From positions 28,050 through 92,049 of the forward strand of contig CAIJXT010000005.1 in assembly GCA_903824665.1 (NCBI GenBank): a stretch of DNA of 64,000 bases. The letters run 5' to 3'. Below the pieces are notes generated by a model. That model saw only the letters and a list, made by a program, of their open reading frames with translations. It did not search any database and had not been told where the DNA came from. Shown piece by piece: positions 47,501 to 52,723 of this stretch. The translations under genes and the position numbers were made by a program. The stretch is from an uncultured Bacteroidota bacterium (lineage in GTDB: Bacteria > Bacteroidota > Bacteroidia > Chitinophagales > Chitinophagaceae). The stretch's first letter is position 1; each line of letters begins with the position of its first letter.

Positions 47501-50500
47501 TCCATGTTTTACCGGCCGGCACTGGTGTTGCCGACAAATTCGCTGTTTTGATCGTACCCAGTGTAGGCACTGCAAATGCGCCCGACAATGCAAACGTCGA
47601 CATGTCCAATGTTGAAGCTGCATTGCTTATATTTAGTGTTGTATTCACGGCCAGTGAACCACCTGCAGTATTGGTGCCGCTGGTATTACCCATTGTCAGT
47701 ATGTTGTAAGTACCTTCAGACACAGTTTGCCCGCCGGTTGTTGCATCATAGTTTACAATACCGGCCCAGGTTTTACTGCTCGATATCGGATTTCCACTCG
47801 TATTCTGTGTTCTCAAAGTACCACCATTGGTAGGTGTAAATGCACCCGACAACAGATTTGTACCCATATTCACAGTGCCTCCTGACGTTGTAGTCAATCC
47901 CGTTGTTACTGCTATGTCACCATTTACGGTGTTGGTATTCGATGTGTTACTAAATACAAGGGTCTTAAATGTACCCGCAGGTACTTGCTGATTGCCCGTA
48001 GACAATGCAAAAGTTACCTGACTTGTTCCGCCTGTTCCCGACCAGTCCTTGCCCGACGGAATCGCCGGATTCAATGTACACGTAGTTGTTAGTGTACCGT
48101 CGTGCGACAAAGAAGAGATGCCCCCTAGCAACTGATTCGTTGCCATCGCTATTGTCCCACCGTTTGTCGTCGTCAATGCCCCGTTAACTGTTAGCGCACC
48201 TACCACGTTATTAGTGCCGCTGGAGTTGAGGAATGTCAGGTTATTGTATGTACCTGCCGAGACATTTTGCCCTCCTGTTGTCCTTGCATAAATTACTGTA
48301 CCACCAAAAGTCTTGCCTGTTGCTATCGCAGGATTAACGGTACAAATAGTCTGAATGGTCCCATTGTTCGTTGCCGTAAATGTTCCCGTAAGTGTATGCC
48401 CTACATTCGCAAAATCAAATATACCCCCGGCTGTTGTTGTCAACCCGGCATTCGCCACTATTACACCACTTGCAGTATTCGTTCCACTGGTATTGCTAAG
48501 TGTAAGGTTGTTATTGTAAGTGCCCGCCATCACGGTTTGCCCACCTGTGAGCAGGCTATACACTACTGTTCCAGATCCACCCCATGTTTTGCCTGTTGTG
48601 AATGGTGTTGCAGAGGTGTTTTCAGTCGTTATTGTACCATTGTTGCTGATAGTTGTAAGCGTTCCAGCCATTGAATGGGTCGACATACTCATTGTTGCAC
48701 CGGCATTCGGTAGGCTCAGCAAAGTATTAACCGTCAGCGCACCACCTGCGGCATTCGTACCATTAGTATTGCCCATCACCAGCGATGTATAAGTTCCCTG
48801 GGCAATGGTTTGTCCACCAGTTGCCGCATTGTAGTTCACAGTACCAGCCCAGGTAAGTCCCGTTGGCAATGGTGTAGCACTTGTGTTCTGAGTAAACAAG
48901 GTTCCTGTATTGACCACCGCGCCAGCCGACAACGAATTCGCACCCATATCCAGACTGCCGCCAGACCCTGATGTTGTGAACGTTCCCGTTATTGTCAAAT
49001 CTCCACCCACTACTGTATTTGTGCCACTGGTATTGGTGCAGGTGAGTGTCTTATAAGTACCACCAGGTATAAACTGTCCACCCGTCAGGTTGCCAAATGT
49101 CACCAGACTTGTTCCACCCGTGCCAGACCAGTCCTTACCTGTAGGCAATGCTGGGTTAGCATTACACGATGTGGTTATAGTTCCATTGTGTGTTACCGAT
49201 GTCATTGCACCTGATAGCTGAAAACCAGCCATTGCCAACACACCGCCGCTTGTGGTAGCAAAAGCACCATTTACAGTGATCGCACCATCAGCGGTTTTTG
49301 TTGCCGAAGCATGACTGAATGTAAGATCATTATAAGTGATTCCTCCTACAGTTTCAGCATTGTTACCTGTGTAAACAAAGCTGTTGGTGCCGGTCGTAAA
49401 CCCGCCTATACCTGTTGCAGTCACACTAAAACTACCACCCACATTTATTGTACCATTTTCCAGCGTTATCGTAGGACTTCCCACCCTTGCCGTAGACAAT
49501 AATATATCATTGTACGTACCTGCAACCATTGTTTGGGCACCTGTGCCATTGTATTCAAGTGTTCCCACAAGTGTCTTACCGGTCGGTATTGGTGCCGAAG
49601 ACGTATTTTGGGTTTTCAGCGTCCCCGTATTTGTTATCGTTGTTGCACCTACCAGCGCATTGGTTCCCATGTCCAGTGTACCACCAGCTGCCGATGTTGT
49701 TATCACACCCGTCAATGTCAGGTCTCCACCCACAACGGTATTCGTACCGCTTGTATTTGCACAGGTCAGTGTCTTGTAAGTCCCGGTTGGTATAAATTGT
49801 CCTCCACTCGTTCTGGCAAATGTAACCAGCCCTGTTGTTCCGGTCCAGTCCCTACCAGAGGGCAATGCTGGATTGTTTGTTGAAGAGGTACTGATCCTGC
49901 CATTATTTACTATTGAAGCTAATGTCCCACCAAGGGTAAAAGTCGACAGGTCAAACGTGCCACTGCCTGTTAATGTTGTTAATGTTCCATTAACAGTGAG
50001 ATTACCGTCAACCGTGATTGTACCTAACGAATTACCAATAAAAAGGTTGTTGTATGGAATTGTGCTATAAACCGTCTGCCCGCCGTTGGCGGCTCCGTAC
50101 ACAAAAGTGTTGCCAGTTGCCAAGTAACTGCCTATACCAGTTGCAGAAAGCAAAAACGTTCCGGTAACTTGTATCACTCCCGACTCCAGCGACACAACGG
50201 GGCTACCCACACGCACACCTGAAAAGGTTAGATTCGTATACGTACCTGCTACCACTGTTTGTGCACCGTTACCATTGTATTCCACCACACCACCAGTCCA
50301 TGTTTTACCAGTTGTAAACGGGTCACTGCCTGAATATTGCGTTTTTATCGTTCCTCCATTGGTTATTGTTGATAACGCTCCGGTTATTCTAAAGTTGGTC
50401 ATATCCAGAGTACCTCCGGCGGTGGTGGTAAGCAAGGTACCTACAGCAATATCCCCACCAGCTGTCGTCGTTCCACTTGTATTACCCAGGGTTAGCCTGG

Positions 50501-51410
50501 CATACAATGTTTGTGGAACAACTGTCTGGCCTCCTGTGGCAGCATCATAGTTTACAACACCGTTTGCTATAGTTAAGCCCGAAGGCAACGGATTGGCACC
50601 AGTGTTTTGCGTACGTATGGTGCTGCTGCCATTGCCCATAGTGATCGCCGTTGCCGTAAGCAACCTGTTTGTCTGAAGATTCAAAATGGCATTGTTCGAC
50701 AATGTTAGTGTTCCTGCTACCGATAAGTCACCGTCTGCCGTGTTCGTTCCTGCCGAACCACTTCCTGTCGAAAGGTTATTGTAAGGAATAGTACTTAAAA
50801 TCACTTGCCCGCCCGCTGTTTTGTTATACGATATTGTATTCCCCGTTGTTACATAACCGCCAATATTCGTTGCCGTAATCGAAAATGTTTCCGCTACCGA
50901 CACAGTACCCGACGCTAAGGTGATATTTCCACTACCCTTGTTATTAGAAATCGTCAGGTTACCATAAGTGGCCACGGGTATTGTTTGCGCTGATGCTGCA
51001 TCAAAAACAGTTGTCGATGTCGCATCCAGGCTTGTCAATGTTGGATTCGTGGTATTCTGAATTGTCAAAGTAGACCCTGCTGAAACAAACATGCGCGCAC
51101 CCGTTCCACTGATCGAAAAAGCTGCCGGGATGGTGAGATTGCATGGTGACACTCCATCTCCTACCACTATCCGGCACGTGTTGCCAGTTACGGTCCACGC
51201 TGCGCCTATTGTCGCTGTCGCACGGTTGTGTATATTAAACCGGGTGTTGTTGGTAGTAAAATTCGCAGGATTAGCACCAGATCCGTCTGTCTGGTCGCCC
51301 CAGGTTGTCAGGTCATTCAGATTGCCGGTAGACTTTGAGTAATAATTGGTCTGGCCAAATGTGGTAAAACTAAAAAATACGAGAAGGATAAAGGATAAAA
51401 GATGCTTCAT
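35553..51410 (-). CDS. Giant T9SS-secreted repeat protein (5285 aa), adhesin-like
   Basis: One uninterrupted 15.9 kb reading frame, about half a megadalton. Parts in order: signal peptide (residues 1-20, ending TFG-Q); a beta-rich start; about thirty 91-residue repeats (about 200-3130) built on NTSGTNT, LDMGTN.LSG, NTSATP.PTGKTW and TGGQTV.AGTY; a linker domain with TGSYVFPVGD (about 3230-3380); three PKD/Ig-like domains (about 3385-3650) with WTGPSGF and VTDDNGC; 21 Big_2-like Ig repeats of about 72 residues, most with VC.G and GC Cys pairs (about 3650-5190); and a type A sorting domain (VVFPNPTSG, LAAGVYMGTF). The repeats probably form a beta-helix or stalk displayed on the surface. Adhesion or matrix function is inferred from architecture; no ligand domain is recognised. 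Confidence 0.92.
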   Translation of the reverse strand: MKHLLSFILLVFFSFTTFGQTNYYSKSTGNLNDLTTWGDQTDGSGANPANFTTNNTRFNIHNRATATIGAAWTVTGNTCRIVVGDGVSPCNLTIPAAFSISGTGARMFVSAGSTLTIQNTTNPTLTSLDATSTTVFDAASAQTIPVATYGNLTISNNKGSGNITLASGTVSVAETFSITATNIGGYVTTGNTISYNKTAGGQVILSTIPYNNLSTGSGSAGTNTADGDLSVAGTLTLSNNAILNLQTNRLLTATAITMGNGSSTIRTQNTGANPLPSGLTIANGVVNYDAATGGQTVVPQTLYARLTLGNTSGTTTAGGDIAVGTLLTTTAGGTLDMTNFRITGALSTITNGGTIKTQYSGSDPFTTGKTWTGGVVEYNGNGAQTVVAGTYTNLTFSGVRVGSPVVSLESGVIQVTGTFLLSATGIGSYLATGNTFVYGAANGGQTVYSTIPYNNLFIGNSLGTITVDGNLTVNGTLTTLTGSGTFDLSTFTLGGTLASIVNNGRISTSSTNNPALPSGRDWTGTTGLVTFARTSGGQFIPTGTYKTLTCANTSGTNTVVGGDLTLTGVITTSAAGGTLDMGTNALVGATTITNTGTLKTQNTSSAPIPTGKTLVGTLEYNGTGAQTMVAGTYNDILLSTARVGSPTITLENGTINVGGSFSVTATGIGGFTTGTNSFVYTGNNAETVGGITYNDLTFSHASATKTADGAITVNGAFATTSGGVLAMAGFQLSGAMTSVTHNGTITTSCNANPALPTGKDWSGTGGTSLVTFGNLTGGQFIPGGTYKTLTCTNTSGTNTVVGGDLTITGTFTTSGSGGSLDMGANSLSAGAVVNTGTLFTQNTSATPLPTGLTWAGTVNYNAATGGQTIAQGTYTSLVMGNTNGTNAAGGALTVNTLLSLPNAGATMSMSTHSMAGTLTTISNNGTITTENTSATPFTTGKTWGGSGTVVYSLLTGGQTVMAGTYNNNLTLSNTSGTNTASGVIVANAGLTTTAGGIFDFANVGHTLTGTFTATNNGTIQTICTVNPAIATGKTFGGTVIYARTTGGQNVSAGTYNNLTFLNSSGTNNVVGALTVNGALTTTNGGTIAMATNQLLGGISSLSHDGTLTTTCTLNPAIPSGKDWSGTGGTSQVTFALSTGNQQVPAGTFKTLVFSNTSNTNTVNGDIAVTTGLTTTSGGTVNMGTNLLSGAFTPTNGGTLRTQNTSGNPISSSKTWAGIVNYDATTGGQTVSEGTYNILTMGNTSGTNTAGGSLAVNTTLNISNAASTLDMSTFALSGAFAVPTLGTIKTANLSATPVPAGKTWNAATTINYNAATGAQTIVQGTYGTLRLDNTSGTSTAAAALTVNTALNIANAGATMDMSTFALAGTLTTISNNGTISTNNTSATPFTTGRTWGGSGTVRYNVAGGGQTVMAGTYNNNLTVMNTSGVNTVSGTVTANATLTTTAGGTLNFGTASHQLLGATITPVNNGTILTVCSVAPAIPAGETWAGTVIFNSLTGSQTIPSGTYNNVTLNNTSGTVTASGDLTVNGALVTTNGGTVAMGTNQLLGSLSSLTHNGTITTTCTVNPAVPSGKTWTGSGGTSLLSFGATSGAQFIPAGTYKSIACANTTGTNTVTGSIAVSTTFTVTGTGANGTLDMGANVLSGAFTPTLTGSLKTQNTSATPIPTGKTWGGTVNYNATTGSQTIVQGTYATLRNDNTSGTNIAGGALVVNTGLTVANASATLNMATFAMSGTMTTISNSGTIQTSNTSATPFTTGKTWGGTGTVVYAVTTGGQTVMAGTYTNNLTVLNTSGTNTVSGTITANGTLTTTAGGILRFGNAAHQLLGATLVPANSGTILTVCSVNPAIPSGKTWGGLVSYSSTTGAQTLPAGTYNNLSFLNTSGTNTVSGTATVNGALITTNGGTIDFGANQLLGSLSTLTHNGTISTSCTVNPAIPSGKTWTGSGGTSLVSLTRTAGAQFLPAGTYKSIACANTSGTNTVTGSISVSTTFTVTGTGANGTLDMGANVLSGAFTPTLTGVLKTQNTSATPIPTGKTWGGTVNYNAGTGGQTVVQGTYATLRNDNTSGTNTAGGALVVNTGLNVANASATLDMSTFAMSGTMTTISNNGTIQTSNTSATPFTTGKTWGGTGTVIYAVTTGGQTVMAGTYTNNLTVLNTSGTNTVSGSITANATLTTTAGGILRFGNAAHQLLGATLVPANSGTILTICTVNPAIPASKTWGGLVSYSATAGAQTLPAGTFNNLSILNTSGTNTVSGTATVNGALITTNGGTTDFGANQLLGSLSTLTHNGTISTSCTVNPAIPASKDWSGSGGTSRISLARTAGAQFLPAGTYKSIACANTSGTNTVTGSISVSTTFTVTGTGANGTLDMGANVLSGAFTPTLTGVLKTQNTSATPIPTGKTWGGTVNYNAGTGGQTVVQGTYATLRNDNTSGTNTAGGALVVNTGLTVANASATMDMSTFAMSGTMTTISNNGTIQTSNTSATPFTTGKTWGGTGTVIYAVTTGGQTVMAGTYTNNLTVLNTSGTNTVSGTITANATLTTTAGGTLRFGNAAHQLLGATLVPANSGTIHTICSVNPAIPASKTWGGALVFIRTNGAQTLPAGTYNDLSFLNTSGTNTVSGTATVNGALTTTSGGTIDFGVNQLLGSLSSLTHNGTISTSCTVNPAIPASKDWSGSGGTSRISFARTAGAQFIPAGTYKSIACANTSGTNTVTGNIAVSTTFTVTGTGTNGNLDMGINVLSGSFTPTLTGTLRTQNSSSNPLPSGLTWGGTVNYDGTGAQTLVTGSFARLGLSVIRTGSPTITLQNGAINLSSDFIVTATGIGAFATGTNTFTYTNNSDNLVGGITYNNLAFTNTANTKTAGGDVTVNGTLSIASGGTFALSTFALGGSPVSVTNNGSVSTSCTVNPAIPSGYNWSGTTGLVTFGRTTGGQFIPAGTYKTLTCGNTSGTNTAVGSLTVTGTFTTNGTNGILNMGTNNFSALTVTNTAGGTIRTQSTSATPIPSGKSIAGTVTYDKSDGGQTIVQGTFNALTISNSSGTNNAGGNLVVNAGLTTGSGTAILDMGTNTLTGTLSSISGGGTIKTASSAATPITTAKTWTQAVEYNRAAGGQTIISGIYNGGLANSNTSGSNTVAAAATITVTGTLTLSPSSLLADNNRTITVNGNIAGTGTHSVTASGRITMVGSGGTISGATLGNLQLNNAGGFSLTGDPIVNGTLTLTAGRLTLGSNNLTLGTTAAAVAGSPASGNMIVTNGAGELRKRFTATGSYVFPVGDNTPIFSPITVNVTSGTPGGSAYVGASVKNVIHPENTNTTDYLARYWSVNVSDITTPVYSLTATYNSADIVGTESSISAGQYDGSLPWVRFGAANTVSDFITAGGLTDATSDFTGLSSSAPSVNVLPLTSTVCSGEPTGLTASGSGDAPLTYTWAPSTGLSATTGASVVASPTTGTVAATVVYTVTITDGNGFTSTATSAVSVNPSPIATATVVPSAVCEGGTIVLNSGVVGGSGVYTDFEWTGPSGFTASTQNTSRTNVTGAHAGVYSFTATDASGCVSAPGTTAIVTVNTNPAITATVSPTTVCGEGGTLTLTSTPTGGSGVYSAFAWTGPSSFTATTQNPSRTSITTAHSGVYSVVVTDDNGCSSAVGVTTTTNIYVAPVITIPNPICAGSLFTFSATPSGGTWTSNNNAAVTITMGTGAVTSSGVGNATIEYTDLNGCITSSVVTVTPTMTANTGETYMCLGQPQSALLLSNATPGGTWTSSDQAKVLVNVTSGFMRGLVAGTVHVTYALSAGCFTTTVETVVAAVATITGTANICPGTTASLVNSTPAGTWSSSIPANATIDVNTGVVTGIVAGTSSITYQVNPGCYKVMTQIINPLPGNISGTAAICEGSSATLACSPSGGTWVSGTPAVATINSSSGLVTPITAGTTPITYTATTGCQRAKEITINPLPTAITGTASVCIGLTTTLNTTPGGGAWTSSNAGRASVDAGTGVVTGITAGTCNITYTLNGCIATRQVTVNSLPTAIGGVAAICVNGTSTLSSTPSGGTWTSSNTSVATINVTTGFVNGGASPGTSTITYQAATGCIRTRDVTVNTSPGAVTGTLSTCIGSTTTLSSSGGGTWSSSNMVKATVHVGTGVVAGLTEGTSTISYIVSAGCFSTAVVTVNPLPAAITGTNSFCAGNTSAFSTLTVGGVWSSSNTGVATINSSTGLVYGVASGNATISYVLSTGCLATRPVTVNPLPTAIGGANSVCHNSTTTLTSTPGGGVWSSNNLSVATVDAFTGEVTGTGEGTATITYTLATGCIATKLFTVDLEPTPITGTDEVCEGSTTALSSTPGDGTWTSSDPDVATVNASTGVVTGLDANAGTGVTTITYELGDGCTVHMDVTVNPLPSGITGTASVCVGSVTTLNALPGGGAWSSSNTGVATVDASTGVVTGLVGGTTMITYLSAAACYVTREVTVNVLPDAISGSLSMCINDNTTLSSLPGGGVWTSSNPGIASVNASTGVVSSAGSAGNTTITYTTTDGCQTASEVTVNLLPPAITGTLDVCVGATTTLSSSGGGTWSSSNLVKATVNSATGVVAGLSNGTATISYVINTGCYRTVLVTVNALPAAITGVASVCEGAATPLASLTPGGTWSSSQTDVATIGSSSGVVRGIDADVFSGNTTISYTLSTGCRVTTIVTVNGTPDAIGGTASVCINDATTLSSLPGGGAWSSSNALRATVNSGSGVVAGITSGTAVLSYVLGNGCYAVKTVTVNALPTTPTGTAVVCEGLTTTLASTPGGGTWTTSNVSIATVNATLGIVRGIDDGNATISYQASNGCFSTREVTVNVSPVAISGTTAVCIGSTTSLNSTPGGGVWTSSLPAKGSIDASTGVVTGISGGTTSVTYTLSGCLTSAIVTVNTLPAVISGVSLICAGSAGTLASSPAGGVWSSSAPAIATVNSGTGVVAGIGVGNATISYTNANNCSRTQEVTVNAAVTANSGTALLCTGQPVSVVLLTNATPGGVWSSSNVARIPVNSVSGLMKGLSTGTANITYAISSGCYTVTEVTVNGAVATITGTANVCSGATVTLANATADGTWSSSNLAKATIDENTGDITGISAGTTTVTYLVSAGCYKTQTQTVLSAPGAISGAATVLEAANTTLTCSPGGGTWSSSNLPVATINASTGSARGISAGATLISYTLSTGCRSTHSLTVIALKPGNPASSGPQTPSEASIVVFPNPTSGILTVETSVTGTFTLYTLDGKEVNRYPITRTSMAISLPHDLAAGVYMGTFEGSNGSKAMIRLVYNP
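35840..40470 (-). repeat. Array of 21 Big_2-like Ig repeats (about 220 bases each)
   Basis: Read in protein order, each unit has TGT..VC.G.TT.L...PGGGTW, then WSSSN..VATV.A.TGVVTG, then TITY....GC....VTVN.LP. Most have one early and one late cysteine, probably one disulfide per domain. The first cysteine of the last unit is replaced (ATVLEA). Blocks 2-3-4 closely resemble 19-20-21, and unit 7 resembles 13, pointing to block duplication rather than single-unit growth. Confidence 0.85.
41980..50950 (-). repeat. Array of about thirty 273-base (91-aa) beta repeats
   Basis: The NTSGTNT-coding landmark recurs about every 270-277 bases along this stretch, except for a few variant units with VRVGSPTI and a GG.TYN.LTF segment (near 43000, 49490 and 50190). 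Units differ in sequence but keep the same length and motif order, so the reading frame and the structural period are conserved. Confidence 0.85.
43211..47660 (-). repeat. Higher-order tandem repeat, exact 1095-base period
   Basis: Four successive 91-residue types form a 365-residue unit. The same site, CACCCATATC in three copies (44306, 45401, 46496) and the variant TTCCCATGTC at 43211, recurs at exactly 1095-base steps. The copies between about 43.3 and 46.6 kb are nearly identical by eye, with long unbroken runs; the copy at about 46.6-47.7 kb keeps the period but has diverged, and older related units continue to about 49 kb. Since 1095 is divisible by three, gain or loss of whole units keeps the frame open. 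Confidence 0.85.
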
Positions 51411-51899
51411 AAAAAGTGGATGTGCAGTTTCGTGTGGTGGTTATATACGAAGCATCATGCGCTTCGGTTCTTTTAGTGATTTTATAATGTATTTACAGCT
51501 ACATGTTAGGCTTTGAAGTGTTTGTTTTACAGAAGAAGTTTGTTTTTATGTACATTACAATCATATTATTTACTTGCGTAATTGATCATAAGTATCATGT
51601 CTATAACATTTCATGCTCTCTATTTGTTCGCTTAGACTCTATATTCATTGAAAACCATATCTCATACAAGCGGCAATATAATTCATTTTTTTATAATTTA
51701 TAGTTACTGAGATGTTAACAAGCTCGTCTAAAAATATTTTTTACTAATTCAACTACTTCATTAACAACATTGTGTGTATTCAGGCACCTGATAAATATGA
51801 TATTCATTACCATTTTAACACACAAAGGATCATTTTGGTATTATTGCTTGAATTATTGCAACTTTGTGGCTATTTTAGCACATACAGCGGGTAGTTCTT
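51411..51899. other. Divergent intergenic region: giant gene and LytTR regulator
   Basis: 489 AT-rich bases upstream of both the giant gene (minus) and the response regulator (plus). CGAAGC (51448-51453) and GCTTCG (51461-51466) could form a small hairpin in the giant gene's leader. No TAnnTTTG match was found for the giant gene itself. No other gene was seen. Confidence 0.55.
51833..51866 (+). promoter_or_regulatory. Putative promoter of the LytTR regulator
   Basis: TTTTG (51833-51837) and CAACTTTG (51859-51866, one mismatch to TAnnTTTG) with a 21-base spacer. The second element lies 33 bases before the start codon. Confidence 0.45.
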
Positions 51900-52634
51900 A
51901 TGAAAAACGAAATTGTCGTGCTCATCGTAGAGGATGAGGACATATGGGTAAAAGCATTGAAAATAATTGTACAGGAATTGGGCATGGAAGTAGCAGGCGC
52001 TGTAAAGACATTTGAAGATGCGTTGGTCGCTTTTAACAATACTGAATTCGATATCGCACTCTTAGACATCCAGATCGGGAACACAGAAAAAGGCATTGAA
52101 CTCGGTAATATTCTAAGCAAGGAGTACAAGAAACCTTTTATCTACGTAACAGCAGGTCAAGATTTCAGCATTCAGAAAATCGCTGAATCAAGCCCGGCAG
52201 CTTTCCTTCAAAAACCAGTATCAGCTAATGCACTGAATATCGCAGTAAATCAGGCTCTCGAATTTCACCAGGAAATCGAAAATAGAAATTCGAGAAAAAG
52301 TAACCCGTCGGTGTTTTTTATTAAAGAAGGTACGCGCTACAAAAAACTGGATTGGAATGATATAGCATACATCACAGCCGGCAAAAACTACGTCACAGTA
52401 TACAATTCAATTGATAAGGTCGAATACTATATCCGCAATTCCCTCCAAAAAACACTTCAATACCTGATACCCAAAGAGCTCCAGGATAATTTTATTCAGG
52501 TCAACAGATCTCAGATTGTGCAGTTTTCACACATAAGAGAGATTACCGGAAATGAAGTAATTACAGACCACGAAAGACTGGCGATATCCGATGGCTTTAT
52601 GAAAGACATGAAAAGCAAAATGAACATCGTATAA
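51900..52634 (+). CDS. LytTR family response regulator, orphan
   Basis: A 244-residue two-component response regulator. The receiver domain (residues 5-122) has the acidic pair EDED near residue 12, the phosphorylatable Asp56 (IALLDIQIG), Thr84 and Lys105 (LQKP). The LytTR DNA-binding domain (about 138-240) has IAYITAGKNYVTVY and FIQVNRSQIVQFSHIREI, where Asn replaces the His seen in many relatives. No histidine kinase gene is nearby, so the partner is unknown. It stands alone in a block of surface-protein genes, divergent from the giant gene, which it might control; that is inference. Confidence 0.92.
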   Translation: MKNEIVVLIVEDEDIWVKALKIIVQELGMEVAGAVKTFEDALVAFNNTEFDIALLDIQIGNTEKGIELGNILSKEYKKPFIYVTAGQDFSIQKIAESSPAAFLQKPVSANALNIAVNQALEFHQEIENRNSRKSNPSVFFIKEGTRYKKLDWNDIAYITAGKNYVTVYNSIDKVEYYIRNSLQKTLQYLIPKELQDNFIQVNRSQIVQFSHIREITGNEVITDHERLAISDGFMKDMKSKMNIV

Positions 52635-52668
52635 CCCCGTTCTGACAACAAATTCTTGGGTACAATAC

Positions 52669-52709
52669 ATAAATCACAAAGCCACCTTTCGGGTGGCTTT
52701 GTGATTTAT
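52669..52709. terminator. Bidirectional terminator with perfect 18-base stem
   Basis: ATAAATCACAAAGCCACC (52669-52686) pairs perfectly with 52692-52709 across the loop TTTCG. It lies between the convergent ends of the LytTR gene and the T9SS gene at 52724. The AT-rich stem base supplies T residues in both directions. Confidence 0.85.
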
Positions 52710-52723
52710 CGCTTAGATTAGAA

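Noticed and set aside
41980..50950. CRISPR-like or satellite array
   Set aside because: The periodic DNA is protein-coding throughout, units are about 273 bases, and there are no unique spacers between short identical repeats or cas genes.
35637..51342. Many plus-strand open frames inside the giant gene, such as 40516-41154 (212 codons)
   Set aside because: They are antisense shadows of a Gly/Thr/Ser-rich repeat gene with few stop codons on the opposite strand. They repeat with the same 1095-base period and have no signals of their own.
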